In this document: piece by piece, positions 16,339 to 24,339 of the stretch
Position numbering within the stretch: position 1 is the stretch's first letter
Layout of the letters: each line of letters begins with the position of its first letter
Origin: JAPHSX01 sp041554195
Lineage (GTDB): Bacteria > Pseudomonadota > Gammaproteobacteria > Thiohalomonadales > Thiohalomonadaceae
Assembly: GCA_041554195.1 (NCBI GenBank)
Contig: JBFFMJ010000004.1
Coordinates: 1 to 64,000, forward strand
DNA: 64,000 bases
Direction of reading: 5' to 3'
Position numbers and translations under genes: made by a program
The notes under the pieces: model-generated
What the model was told of the DNA's origin: nothing
What the model saw: the letters and a program-made list of their open reading frames with translations, nothing else
The model's database searches: none

Positions 16339-18747
16339 TTATTCACCGAAGACCACCTTCGAGACATCGCGAAAATGTTTGGCAAAACTGACGCTAATGC
16401 CCTCTTTGATGTAATCGGGCAGCTCCTCAAAGTCCCCCTTATTGGCCTCGGGGAGCAGCAGCTCTTTGATACCGATACGGCGGGCGGCAATAACCTTTTC
16501 GCGGATACCCCCGACCGGTAGCACCTGGCCGGTAAGCGTCAGTTCGCCGGTCATCGCGAGGTGACATGGGATTTTCTTGCCCTTGGCTAAAGAGAGTAAG
16601 GCGGTGGCCATGGTGACGCCTGCCGAGGGACCGTCCTTAGGGGTCGCCCCCTCGGGTACATGCAGGTGAACGAACGCATCGTCGTAGAAACTCTCGCGGG
16701 CATTAAAGGTTTTCAGGTGCGAACTGATATAGCTGTAGGCAATCTCGGCCGATTCCCGCATCACCTCACCGAGTTTGCCGGTAAGTTTGAATCCACGGTT
16801 GTGGGTATGCACCTGCGTCGCTTCGATACTGAGGGTAGCACCACCCATGGCCGTCCAGGCCAGGCCGGTGACGACGCCGACACCGGTAATGGGTTTTTCT
16901 TTCTGGAATAGTGGTTTGCCAAGGTAGTCGTCGAGCATTCTGGGACCGACGCTAATGCTCTTTTTCTCGCCCTGTACAAATTTTACGGCCGCCTTGCGTG
17001 CGATACGGCCAAGCTGTTTCTCCAGATTACGGACGCCGGCCTCACGGGCATAACCCTCAATGACGGCACGGATTGCGGAATCGGATATTTTAAGCTTGGC
17101 CGATTGAATACCCGTGCGTTCGAGCAGGCGAGGCCACAGGTGGTTTCGAGCAATGGTCAGCTTTTCTTCGGTGATGTAACCGGAGAGACGGATCACTTCC
17201 ATGCGGTCAAGCAACGGACCGGGGATGGTATCAAGTTGGTTGGCGGTACAGATAAAGAGGGTTTTTGACAGGTCATAATGGAGATCAAGATAGTGATCCA
17301 GAAAGTCCCTGTTCTGTTCGGGGTCCAGTACTTCGAGTAGTGCCGAGGCAGGATCCCCCTGATAAGAGGCACCGATTTTATCAATCTCATCAAGCATGAC
17401 GACCGGATTAGAACTGCCGGCATTTCTGATAGATTGAATAAATTTGCCGGGCATCGCGCCAATGTAGGTACGGCGGTGGCCCTTAATCTCGGCCTCATCG
17501 CGCATGCCGCCGAGGGAAAAACGGAAGAACTTTCGGCCTAGCGCGCTGGCGATGGAGTGACCGACCGAGGTCTTTCCGACCCCCGGCGGGCCGACCAGCA
17601 GGATGATGGAGCCAGCGACCCCCCCTTTCAGGCAGCCTACGGCGAGGAATTCCAGGATGCGCTGTTTCACCTCTTCCAGTCCATCGTGGTCGGAATCCAG
17701 AATCTTACGTGCACGCTTGAGATCAAGAATATCGTCGGTACATTTTCCCCAGGGGAGTTTGGTCATCCAGTCAAGATAGTTGCGCGTCACAGTGTATTCC
17801 GGTGAGCCGACCTCCAGAATGGAGAGTTTCTGCAACTCCTCCTCGATTCGTTCCTTGGCGTGTTGAGGGACTTCAAGTGCATCAAGACGCTGCGTGAAAC
17901 GTTCAAGTTCAGCGGTGCGGTCGTCCTTTTCCAGCCCCAACTCTTTTTGAATTTCCTTCAGCTGCTCCTTGAGGAAGAACTCGCGCTGCTGTTTATCCAT
18001 TCGCACTTCAAGGCGGTCGCGTATGCGTGTTTGTAGTTTTGCCACCTCCAGCTCTTTTTTTAGCAGCACCAGCACCTTTTTCATTCTGGCCACTACCGGG
18101 ATGGTTTCCAGTACCCGCTGCAACTCCTCACCGTTAGCGGTGGTGAGTGAGGCGGCGAAGTCTGTTAGCGGAGAGGGTTCGTTGGGGCCGAAGCGGTTAA
18201 GGAAATATTTTAGCTCCTCACTGTAGAGGGGATTGAGCGGCAGCAGTTCCTTGATGGTGTTGATGACCGCCATGGCGTAGGCACGTTCTTCGTCCTGATC
18301 ACGGGCAGCATGACTCTTTTCAGCCGGATATTCGACTTGTACCTGGTAGGGCGGGGTTTTAGATAACCATTTTGCGATGCGAAAACGCTCGATGCCCTCG
18401 GCGATGAATTGGAGTTTTCCCTCTGCACGGTTGGGGTTGTGTAGCCGTACCACACTTCCTGTGAGGTAAAAATCATCAGTAGTAATGTCTTCAAGTCGGT
18501 CGCCTTTAACCAGCACCAGGCCTGCCATGTGATGAGGTGTTTCACCGATCTCTTCAATGGATTTTAGCCACGGAGCCTCATCCATAATCAGGGGAAAGGA
18601 CTGTGCTGGAAAAAAAGGACGATCGAATAGCGGTAGCAGATGTAGTGTCGTTGGCAGCACTTTGGAGGGTACGGCGAGTTCTGATTTCCCCTCTGCGGCA
18701 TCCTGTCCTTTGGTGATTTTCGCTTCAATTGGATCCTTGTCACTCAT
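16339..18747 (-). CDS. lon: ATP-dependent Lon protease
   Basis: Cytosolic AAA+ serine protease that degrades damaged and regulatory proteins. The 802-residue protein starts MSDKDPIEAK after GGGAGG; a start 15 codons upstream lacks this site. It has the N-terminal LAN domain, a coiled-coil region, Walker A GPPGVGKTS, Walker B VVMLDEIDKIG, and the protease dyad Ser708 (PKDGPSAG) and Lys751 (GGIREKV), 43 residues apart as in LonA. It is slightly longer than E. coli Lon and is not next to clpX, so it may be a second Lon paralogue of the genome (inference). An A+T-rich divergent region separates it from the histone-like gene. Confidence 0.95.
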   Translation of the reverse strand: MSDKDPIEAKITKGQDAAEGKSELAVPSKVLPTTLHLLPLFDRPFFPAQSFPLIMDEAPWLKSIEEIGETPHHMAGLVLVKGDRLEDITTDDFYLTGSVVRLHNPNRAEGKLQFIAEGIERFRIAKWLSKTPPYQVQVEYPAEKSHAARDQDEERAYAMAVINTIKELLPLNPLYSEELKYFLNRFGPNEPSPLTDFAASLTTANGEELQRVLETIPVVARMKKVLVLLKKELEVAKLQTRIRDRLEVRMDKQQREFFLKEQLKEIQKELGLEKDDRTAELERFTQRLDALEVPQHAKERIEEELQKLSILEVGSPEYTVTRNYLDWMTKLPWGKCTDDILDLKRARKILDSDHDGLEEVKQRILEFLAVGCLKGGVAGSIILLVGPPGVGKTSVGHSIASALGRKFFRFSLGGMRDEAEIKGHRRTYIGAMPGKFIQSIRNAGSSNPVVMLDEIDKIGASYQGDPASALLEVLDPEQNRDFLDHYLDLHYDLSKTLFICTANQLDTIPGPLLDRMEVIRLSGYITEEKLTIARNHLWPRLLERTGIQSAKLKISDSAIRAVIEGYAREAGVRNLEKQLGRIARKAAVKFVQGEKKSISVGPRMLDDYLGKPLFQKEKPITGVGVVTGLAWTAMGGATLSIEATQVHTHNRGFKLTGKLGEVMRESAEIAYSYISSHLKTFNARESFYDDAFVHLHVPEGATPKDGPSAGVTMATALLSLAKGKKIPCHLAMTGELTLTGQVLPVGGIREKVIAARRIGIKELLLPEANKGDFEELPDYIKEGISVSFAKHFRDVSKVVFGE

Positions 18748-19050
18748 TTGAAACCTCCCGTTTGCCATAACGATGTGTATTAATTTGATCATTGGTGTGG
18801 CGAAGATGCAATTAATTGACTACCCGGCACATGAATTAAAAGTAGAAATCTCTGCTAGATAAAATGCGGGTAAAAAAAAGAAATGAAAGAACAAATCGAG
18901 AAAAAAAAGGAAAATTCTTTAAGAATTTAAATAAAAAGCAAAAATAATGTAAAAAATGGTTGTTTTTTGTTTAAAAACTTTTACATATTTAATGCTTATG
19001 TGTTTATAATTACACCGTTATTATCATCATCATAGTTAAGGAGTGGTTCA
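18748..19050. other. A+T-rich intergenic island between lon and the histone-like gene
   Basis: Some 300 bases with many A- and T-tracts, densest at 18840-19010, in an otherwise G+C-rich chromosome. This composition favours intrinsic curvature and binding by nucleoid proteins. It must hold both divergent promoters. The only clear core promoter found is the one listed for the histone-like gene. Confidence 0.6.
18981..19010 (+). promoter_or_regulatory. probable sigma-70 promoter of the histone-like gene
   Basis: TTACAT (18981-18986) and a perfect TATAAT (19005-19010) with an 18-base spacer, 40 bases before the ATG. TTTACA one base to the left is an alternative -35. Confidence 0.55.
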
Positions 19051-19557
19051 ATGGCTCGTGTTAAGAAAGCTGCAACTAAGAAAAAAGTTGGCGTTAAGAA
19101 GGCTGCTCGTCGCGGTCGTCCTGCTGCCAAGAAATCTGTAAGCCTGGATGCTAGCAAGAACAGCACCTTTAAAGCAGCGGTTACTCGTGGAGATAAGGCT
19201 GCTGCTGCTCTGGTTAAGGCCGAGGCTGCTGCGAAGACGGCTAACGATGCTCTGGTTGCCGCCAAAGCAAAGGCCCGCACCACCAAGACCGCTGCTGCCA
19301 AGAATGCTGTACTGAAGAAGGCTGCTGCTGTCGCTACCGCTAAGGCTGCTGTTGCTGCTGCCAAGTTCGAAGTGAAGATGGCTGCCGCAATGACCGCTGC
19401 CCTTGCCAAGTTCGAGGCTGCTCAAGCTAAGGCTTACGATAAGGCACTGGCCAAGGCCTCTGCTGCTGCGGCGAAGAAAGAAGCCAAGGCGAGCAAGGCC
19501 AAGGCCGCTCCTCGCAAGAAGCGTCGCGTTAAGCGCGCAGCAAAGAAAGCTGCATAA
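19051..19557 (+). CDS. Ala/Lys-rich histone H1-like DNA-binding protein
   Basis: A 168-residue protein made almost entirely of Ala and Lys with few hydrophobics. The N-terminal basic arm (MARVKKAATKKKVGVKKAAR) contains an AT-hook-like RRGRPAAKK. The long alanine-rich helical middle has AAAKA-type repeats, and the tail RKKRRVKRAAKKAA is very basic. This is the composition of bacterial H1-like and AlgP/AlgR3-like proteins, which bind and compact DNA. Low-complexity composition means the match is by character and not by alignment. GGAG precedes the ATG. It is a single-gene unit with its own promoter and terminator, beside an A+T-rich island that it might itself bind (inference). Confidence 0.8.
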   Translation: MARVKKAATKKKVGVKKAARRGRPAAKKSVSLDASKNSTFKAAVTRGDKAAAALVKAEAAAKTANDALVAAKAKARTTKTAAAKNAVLKKAAAVATAKAAVAAAKFEVKMAAAMTAALAKFEAAQAKAYDKALAKASAAAAKKEAKASKAKAAPRKKRRVKRAAKKAA

Positions 19558-19578
19558 TCGGTTTTCTCTGTTGCGTAG

Positions 19579-19609
19579 AAAAAAGGCCGTCATTTGACGG
19601 CCTTTTTTT
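19579..19609 (+). terminator. intrinsic terminator of the histone-like gene
   Basis: AAAAAAGGCCGTCA and TGACGGCCTTTTTT form an uninterrupted stem around TT. The A-run on the left makes it work for both strands, so it can also end the moeA message coming from the right. Confidence 0.92.
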
Positions 19610-19635
19610 ATCTCTGCTGGTTTTTCCGCTGACGT

Positions 19636-20907
19636 TTAGCTGAATAGTCCCTCAAACGGTTCGACCTCTACCCAATCCCCCGGCTCTACCATTCCGCTTT
19701 CGGCGGACAACATAACGAAGCAGTTGGCCTGGCTCATGGAGCTTAATATATGGGAACCCTGATTACCGGTGGTGTAAACCCTCAGCTCGCCACTTTCATC
19801 CGCCTTCAGAATACCGCGCTGGAAATCCTGGCGACCGGGGCGTTTCTTGAGATTGTCTGCAGCACGTACCTTTAGGCGTAAGGGCATGGTGGCGTTTTCG
19901 CCGGTGAGATAACGCAGACTGGGCTGTACGATTTGGTAGAAGGTGGCCATGACTGAGACCGGGTTACCGGGCAGGCCAAAGAAAACCGCGTTATTCACCG
20001 TGCCAAAGGCGAGCGGTTTGCCCGGTTTCATCGCGATCTTCCAGAAGTCGACCTGACCGAGACGATCCAGTGTCTGTTTAACGAAGTCGGCTTCACCGAC
20101 CGAGACGCCACCGCTGGTGATCACCACATCGGCGATCTCCGAGGCGCTTTGGAAGGCCTCGCTTATGGCCTGTTCGTCGTCACGGATCACGCCCATGTCG
20201 ATGTGCTCAACGTCGATATCCTTGAGCATGCCGAAGATGCTGTAGCGGTTACTGTCGTAGATCTGTCCTTCGCGTGGCTGCTCGCCGATGGAACAGAGTT
20301 CATCACCGGTGGAGAAGCTGGCAACACGCAGACGGCGGCGCACGGTGACCTCGGCAACCCCGAGCGAGGCGAGCAGACCGAGTTCAGGCGCACGTATTTT
20401 CTGCCCCGGAGCCAACACCACGCCATCCTTAGCGATATCCTCACCGATGTGGCGCACGTTCTCGCCACTTTGGTGTTTATTGCCGATGGTGACATGGTCA
20501 CCATCTCGTGTGGCCAGTTCCTGCATTATGACCGTGTCGGCCCCCTCGGGCACCATCGCACCGGTCATGATGCGTACCGATTCCCCCGCTTGCATACGAC
20601 CCTCAAAGGGGATACCTGCAAACGAACTGCCGATAACCTTGAGCGTGACCTCGCCTGCGCCGGGAATGTCTGTGCCGACAATGGCATAGCCGTCCATTGC
20701 CGAGTTGACGTAGGCGGGCACATTAAGTGGCGAGGTGACCGGTGCGGCGACGATACGTCGGCGGGCATCGCGTAGCGCGCAACGCTCAAAGCCGGTGATA
20801 GGGCTGATGGTATCGCGAATGCGCTGCAACGCCTCGTTGACGTTTAACAGTCCCTGCAGGCCAACGCTATCGCAGTCGGCAGGGGGATTTTTCTTTTCTT
20901 CACTCAT
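19636..20907 (-). CDS. moeA: molybdopterin molybdenumtransferase
   Basis: MoeA inserts molybdate into adenylylated molybdopterin to complete the molybdenum cofactor. The 423-residue protein has the expected order: N-terminal domain with NSAMDGYAIVG, the swivel domain (GIPFEGRMQAGESVRIMTGAMVP in pieces), the MoaB/MogA-like domain with TSGGVSVGEADFV and MKPGKPLAFG, and FFGLPGNPVSVM, then the C-terminal beta domain. It is the last gene of the mobA-mobB-moeA set, 14 bases after mobB, and ends against the bidirectional terminator of the histone-like gene. Confidence 0.96.
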   Translation of the reverse strand: MSEEKKNPPADCDSVGLQGLLNVNEALQRIRDTISPITGFERCALRDARRRIVAAPVTSPLNVPAYVNSAMDGYAIVGTDIPGAGEVTLKVIGSSFAGIPFEGRMQAGESVRIMTGAMVPEGADTVIMQELATRDGDHVTIGNKHQSGENVRHIGEDIAKDGVVLAPGQKIRAPELGLLASLGVAEVTVRRRLRVASFSTGDELCSIGEQPREGQIYDSNRYSIFGMLKDIDVEHIDMGVIRDDEQAISEAFQSASEIADVVITSGGVSVGEADFVKQTLDRLGQVDFWKIAMKPGKPLAFGTVNNAVFFGLPGNPVSVMATFYQIVQPSLRYLTGENATMPLRLKVRAADNLKKRPGRQDFQRGILKADESGELRVYTTGNQGSHILSSMSQANCFVMLSAESGMVEPGDWVEVEPFEGLFS

Positions 20908-20921
20908 GAGCTTACCTGTTG

Positions 20922-21470
20922 TTACGCGTTTGAGATTAATTCGTTCTGTTGTGTCACCCAGTCGATGACAAACTGGGCGATGGCCGCAATGTCATTGAGG
21001 TCGAGTAGCGGGATCGCCGGTGTTGCTTGCGGTGCCTGGTCACAGGCGAGGGCGATGATGTTTCGATCATCAGGATGCAGCAGCGGTTTGGCCAGCGCAC
21101 TGCGCCACAGCTCTACCTTAGGATAGGACTCGTGCTTAAAACCCTCCACAAGCAGCAGGTCAAAACGGTCGGGGTCGAGGTGTTGCAGCAGCTCATCAAG
21201 TCGGGGTTCGTCGCGCGCGCTGTCGTGTTCGTTCACCAGCGCCCAGCGTTTGCCAGAGGCGACCATCACCTGTGTCGCCCCCGCCTTGCGCAGTCGGTAA
21301 CTGTCCTTACCGGGGATGTCGATGTCAAAGTCGTGATGGGCGTGTTTGATCAGGGCGATGCGCAGGCCGCGTGTACGCAGCACGGGGATCAGCTGTTCCA
21401 GCAAAGTGGTTTTGCCGGTGCCGCTATAGGCGACAAAGCCGAGTAGCGGGCGGGGAAATTTATCCGACAC
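20922..21470 (-). CDS. mobB: molybdopterin-guanine dinucleotide biosynthesis GTPase adapter MobB
   Basis: MobB binds GTP and assists MobA in making the guanine dinucleotide form of the cofactor. The 182-residue protein has the P-loop YSGTGKTTLLEQL and the conserved KHAHHDFDIDIPGKDSYRLR and LLLVEGFKHE. The frame is open for 56 codons further upstream but those lie inside mobA; the GTG at 21470, overlapping the mobA stop by 11 bases, gives the normal MobB N-terminus. Confidence 0.9.
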   Translation of the reverse strand: MSDKFPRPLLGFVAYSGTGKTTLLEQLIPVLRTRGLRIALIKHAHHDFDIDIPGKDSYRLRKAGATQVMVASGKRWALVNEHDSARDEPRLDELLQHLDPDRFDLLLVEGFKHESYPKVELWRSALAKPLLHPDDRNIIALACDQAPQATPAIPLLDLNDIAAIAQFVIDWVTQQNELISNA

Positions 21471-22068
21471 GTTGTTGTAACCGCTGATGTAGTGTCGCCA
21501 GCTGTTGTGGCGTATTGATATTAATAAAGGCCTCGGGCTGATCGGAGAAGTCGGCGCTACAGTGAGGGATGCTGTAGAACCAGTCGTGCACCTTGCGTCC
21601 GCCATCGCTAAGGTAGCGGTGAAGACCTGCAAGCACACTGCGTTTTACCAGCAAGATGACCGGGTGCAGCCGGTCGCCGTCGTTCACAGTGCAGGCCTCG
21701 GCCGCCTCTATTTTTATTGTATGCAACATACGCTCGACAAGGTCGGTTGGCAGTAGCGGGGTATCGCAGGGAACGCTCAGTACATAGTCGCTAGTACTCT
21801 GCTCCAGTGCACTCAATACACCGGCGAGTGGCCCGAGACCGCCGCTGATGGTGTCTTCGATAAGCGGGTAGCCGAACTCGGCATAGGCCTGCTGGTTGCG
21901 GTTGCAGTTGATAGTGAGGGCAGAGGATTGTGATTTAAGGCGCTCGATGACGTAGGTGATCATCGCCTGGCCGTTAAGCATTGTCAGTCCCTTGTCGTCT
22001 CCGCCCATACGCCGGGCGGCACCGCCGGCGAGAATAACTGTGGTGATGCTGGGTTGGGGCTGCTGCAT
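21460..22068 (-). CDS. mobA: molybdenum cofactor guanylyltransferase
   Basis: Transfers GMP from GTP to molybdopterin. The 202-residue protein has the nucleotidyltransferase signature TVILAGGAARRMGGDDKGL near the N-terminus, LGPLAGVLSAL, and VPCDTPLLPTDLV. The ATG at 22068, preceded by GAGGAC, is preferred to one 13 codons upstream. It is the first gene of mobA-mobB-moeA, which implies that the organism makes bis-MGD enzymes such as nitrate reductase or other DMSO-reductase-family enzymes. None of these is in the window. Confidence 0.93.
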   Translation of the reverse strand: MQQPQPSITTVILAGGAARRMGGDDKGLTMLNGQAMITYVIERLKSQSSALTINCNRNQQAYAEFGYPLIEDTISGGLGPLAGVLSALEQSTSDYVLSVPCDTPLLPTDLVERMLHTIKIEAAEACTVNDGDRLHPVILLVKRSVLAGLHRYLSDGGRKVHDWFYSIPHCSADFSDQPEAFININTPQQLATLHQRLQQRVG

Positions 22069-22260
22069 GAGTCCTCGGGATTTAGAGATGACGGGTTGGT
22101 TGTGCACTCAATATTAGCATGGGTGCTGGGAGTTGTTGGTACCCCTTGAGAGGTAGCTATGAAAGCCTTTTCCAGCCATCGGCAACTGCTACACCTTAGG
22201 CATTGGGTATAAACGTCACTACTAGTGGATTTAAGCAGAGCGTCATTCCGGGGGGCTTCA

Positions 22261-22359
22261 ATGGAAGTTAAATCAGCACTAGGTAGAGCCGTTAGTGGCA
22301 TTTAACGTGGTATGCAGGGGCTGAAGCGTAATGCCGATGAGATCGCCGGTGATTTGTAG
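22261..22359 (+). pseudogene. remnant of a small flagellar-rod-like (FlgC-like) protein
   Basis: In frame from ATG 22261 one reads MEVKSALGRAVSGI, then TAA, then RGMQGLKRNADEIAGDL and TAG. The pattern SAL-RAVSGI-RGMQGLKRNA-EIA is what I remember from small conserved proteins of this family, where a glutamine or histidine sits at the stop position; TAA is one change from CAA. After the second stop the frame continues PLVQQVIQS, again like the family, but runs into the end of the opposing pfkB gene. A G-rich ribosome site precedes the ATG. Recognition is from memory. Confidence 0.45.
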
Positions 22360-22362
22360 CCA

Positions 22363-23232
22363 CTAGTCCAGCAGGTTATCCAGTCCATAACGGCCACATT
22401 TTTTTCCCGCAAGACGCGAAGCCTCGATCAGCGCCATCTCCAGGCTATGCCCTTGTAGCAGTTGATCGATCATTACCGCGTTAAAGGTATCACCGGCCCC
22501 CAGGGTGTCGACTACCAGTGCCGGAGCAAAGGCCGGGGCATGACATAGCTGCCCGTTGGCGTTGATGGCCGATGCCCCCTTCTCTCCCCAGGTACAGCTG
22601 ATCATGGCATCGCGTTTTTGTGTTGCCATGCGTTGCAGAAAACTCTGCAGGTTGTGATGGCCGCTGTGCAGTGCATACTCCTTGGAGAAAAGAATAAGGT
22701 CGGCGTAATTGAAGAGTTCCTCAATGCCTGCTCGCGGTTTTTCGACCTCCAGAGAGATTAGCAGGTTGGGTTGATCGGCCCTGGCATGTGCCATCATCTG
22801 TTGTAATTCATCGATGTTACGCCCCTCAAAGTGCAGCCAGTCGAGCGTGTTGAGATCGATGCGTAAAAAATCGGCGAAACGGTACTCAGGCAGGTCTCTA
22901 TAGTGGACGATGGTACGGCTGCCGCTAAGTCGGCTAAGGCTGACATAGGAGGTGGGCACCTTGCCATGCTCGCTGGTATGCACTGCGCTGTAATTGATGT
23001 TGTGCGCGTCCAGATCGGCAAGGATCATTGCCGCATCGGGTTCGTTGGCCAGTGTTCCCGCCCAACTGCACTCGTTTCCCAGCTGACTCAACACCGCCAG
23101 GGTATTGCAGGCATTACCGCCACGGCGAAACTGTTGTGAGGTGGCGCGTACCTCCTGATCTTCTTGTGGATAGTCATCCACCACATTAATCACATCCAGT
23201 GTGGCGTTGCCGACAGCAAGAATACGTCCCAT
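22363..23232 (-). CDS. PfkB-family sugar kinase, ketohexokinase-like
   Basis: A 289-residue kinase of the ribokinase/PfkB family. The N-terminal motif is GGNACNTLAVLSQLG, with the catalytic and anion-hole motif DTLGAGDTFNA near residue 240. The short length, the N-terminal GNATLDVINVVDDYP and the lack of extra lid strands resemble ketohexokinase more than ribokinase, but the sugar cannot be fixed by eye. It lies 20 bases after the queG stop on the same strand, so the two may be cotranscribed; no functional link is obvious. Confidence 0.85.
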   Translation of the reverse strand: MGRILAVGNATLDVINVVDDYPQEDQEVRATSQQFRRGGNACNTLAVLSQLGNECSWAGTLANEPDAAMILADLDAHNINYSAVHTSEHGKVPTSYVSLSRLSGSRTIVHYRDLPEYRFADFLRIDLNTLDWLHFEGRNIDELQQMMAHARADQPNLLISLEVEKPRAGIEELFNYADLILFSKEYALHSGHHNLQSFLQRMATQKRDAMISCTWGEKGASAINANGQLCHAPAFAPALVVDTLGAGDTFNAVMIDQLLQGHSLEMALIEASRLAGKKCGRYGLDNLLD

Positions 23233-23252
23233 AGTTTCCTCTTAGTTTATTT

Positions 23253-24320
23253 TTATGCTTGTTGGCGTGTCAGTGCCCAGTCGATATGTTCGCGTACCAT
23301 TTCAGAGGCGTTTTCGCGCTGTTGCTGAAGTGCCTGAATGATATCAGCGTTGTGAGGAGCATTGCCCATCGCCACGGCAATATTGCGTAGCCAGGCGTCG
23401 TGGCCGATGCGGCGGATGGCCGAGCCCTCGGTGTTACGTAAAAATGTCTCCTCACTCCATAGGAAAAGATCCAGCAGGCTACTGTTGTTGAGTTTATGGC
23501 GTGGCAGAAAATCTTTTTCATTTGCCATTGAGGCAAAACGGTTCCAGGGGCAGAATAGCTGGCAGTCGTCACAGCCGTAGATGCGATTGCCGATGAGTGC
23601 TCGCAGCTCCAGCGGGATAGACTCCTTGTGTTCAATGGTGAGGTAGGAGATACAGCGCCGTGCATCGACCACATAGGGTTCGACGATGGCCGCGGTGGGA
23701 CAGACATCAATGCAGGTGGTGCAGCTGCCACAGTGTGCCTTAACCGGCGCACTGGCAGGCAGCGGTAGTGTTGTGTAGATCTCGCCAAGGAAGAACCAGG
23801 AACCCACCTCGCGGCTGAGAATATTGGAATGTTTCCCAACCCAGCCCAGTCCAGCCTGTTGCGCCAGCGGCTTCTCCAGCACCGGGGCGCTGTCGACAAA
23901 GACCCGATAGCCAAACTCGCCGACGACCTTGCCGATCTTTTTTGCCAGTTGTTGAAGCCGTTTGCGCATCATTTTGTGATAGTCACGGCCCAGGGCGTAG
24001 CGTGAGATGTAGCCTTTGCTGGTGTCAGCCAGTACCGCAAGGGCCTGCTCCTGAGGCTCCGGCAGGTATTCCATGCGAGCACTAATGACACTGAGGGTTC
24101 CCGGTTCCAGCTCGGTCGGACGGCTGCGTTTGGTGCCGTGGCGTGCCATGTACTCCATCTCGCCGTGATAGCCCTTCGCCAGCCATTGCTGTAGCCCCTG
24201 TTCGGCTGCAGTGAGATCAATGCCACTCACCCCTAGTTGTGAAAAGCCGAGCTCGGCTCCCCAGTCGCGGATTTGTGCGACTAGCTGTGTGGTGTCGAAA
24301 TGGTTCTGTGTTGGGCTCAT
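23253..24320 (-). CDS. queG: epoxyqueuosine reductase
   Basis: Reduces epoxyqueuosine to queuosine in the wobble base of tRNAs for Asn, Asp, His and Tyr, using cobalamin and two [4Fe-4S] clusters. The 355-residue protein has the N-terminal cobalamin-binding region (GYHGEMEYMARH, YHKMMRKRL), the ferredoxin motifs CGSCTTCIDVCPTAAI and CDDCQLFCPWNRF, and a C-terminal HEAT-like repeat. The start at 24320 is preferred over one seven codons upstream. It is divergent from the nnr gene, with only about 20 bases between start codons. Confidence 0.94.
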   Translation of the reverse strand: MSPTQNHFDTTQLVAQIRDWGAELGFSQLGVSGIDLTAAEQGLQQWLAKGYHGEMEYMARHGTKRSRPTELEPGTLSVISARMEYLPEPQEQALAVLADTSKGYISRYALGRDYHKMMRKRLQQLAKKIGKVVGEFGYRVFVDSAPVLEKPLAQQAGLGWVGKHSNILSREVGSWFFLGEIYTTLPLPASAPVKAHCGSCTTCIDVCPTAAIVEPYVVDARRCISYLTIEHKESIPLELRALIGNRIYGCDDCQLFCPWNRFASMANEKDFLPRHKLNNSSLLDLFLWSEETFLRNTEGSAIRRIGHDAWLRNIAVAMGNAPHNADIIQALQQQRENASEMVREHIDWALTRQQA

Positions 24321-24339
24321 TCTAGTTATGATACCCGTC

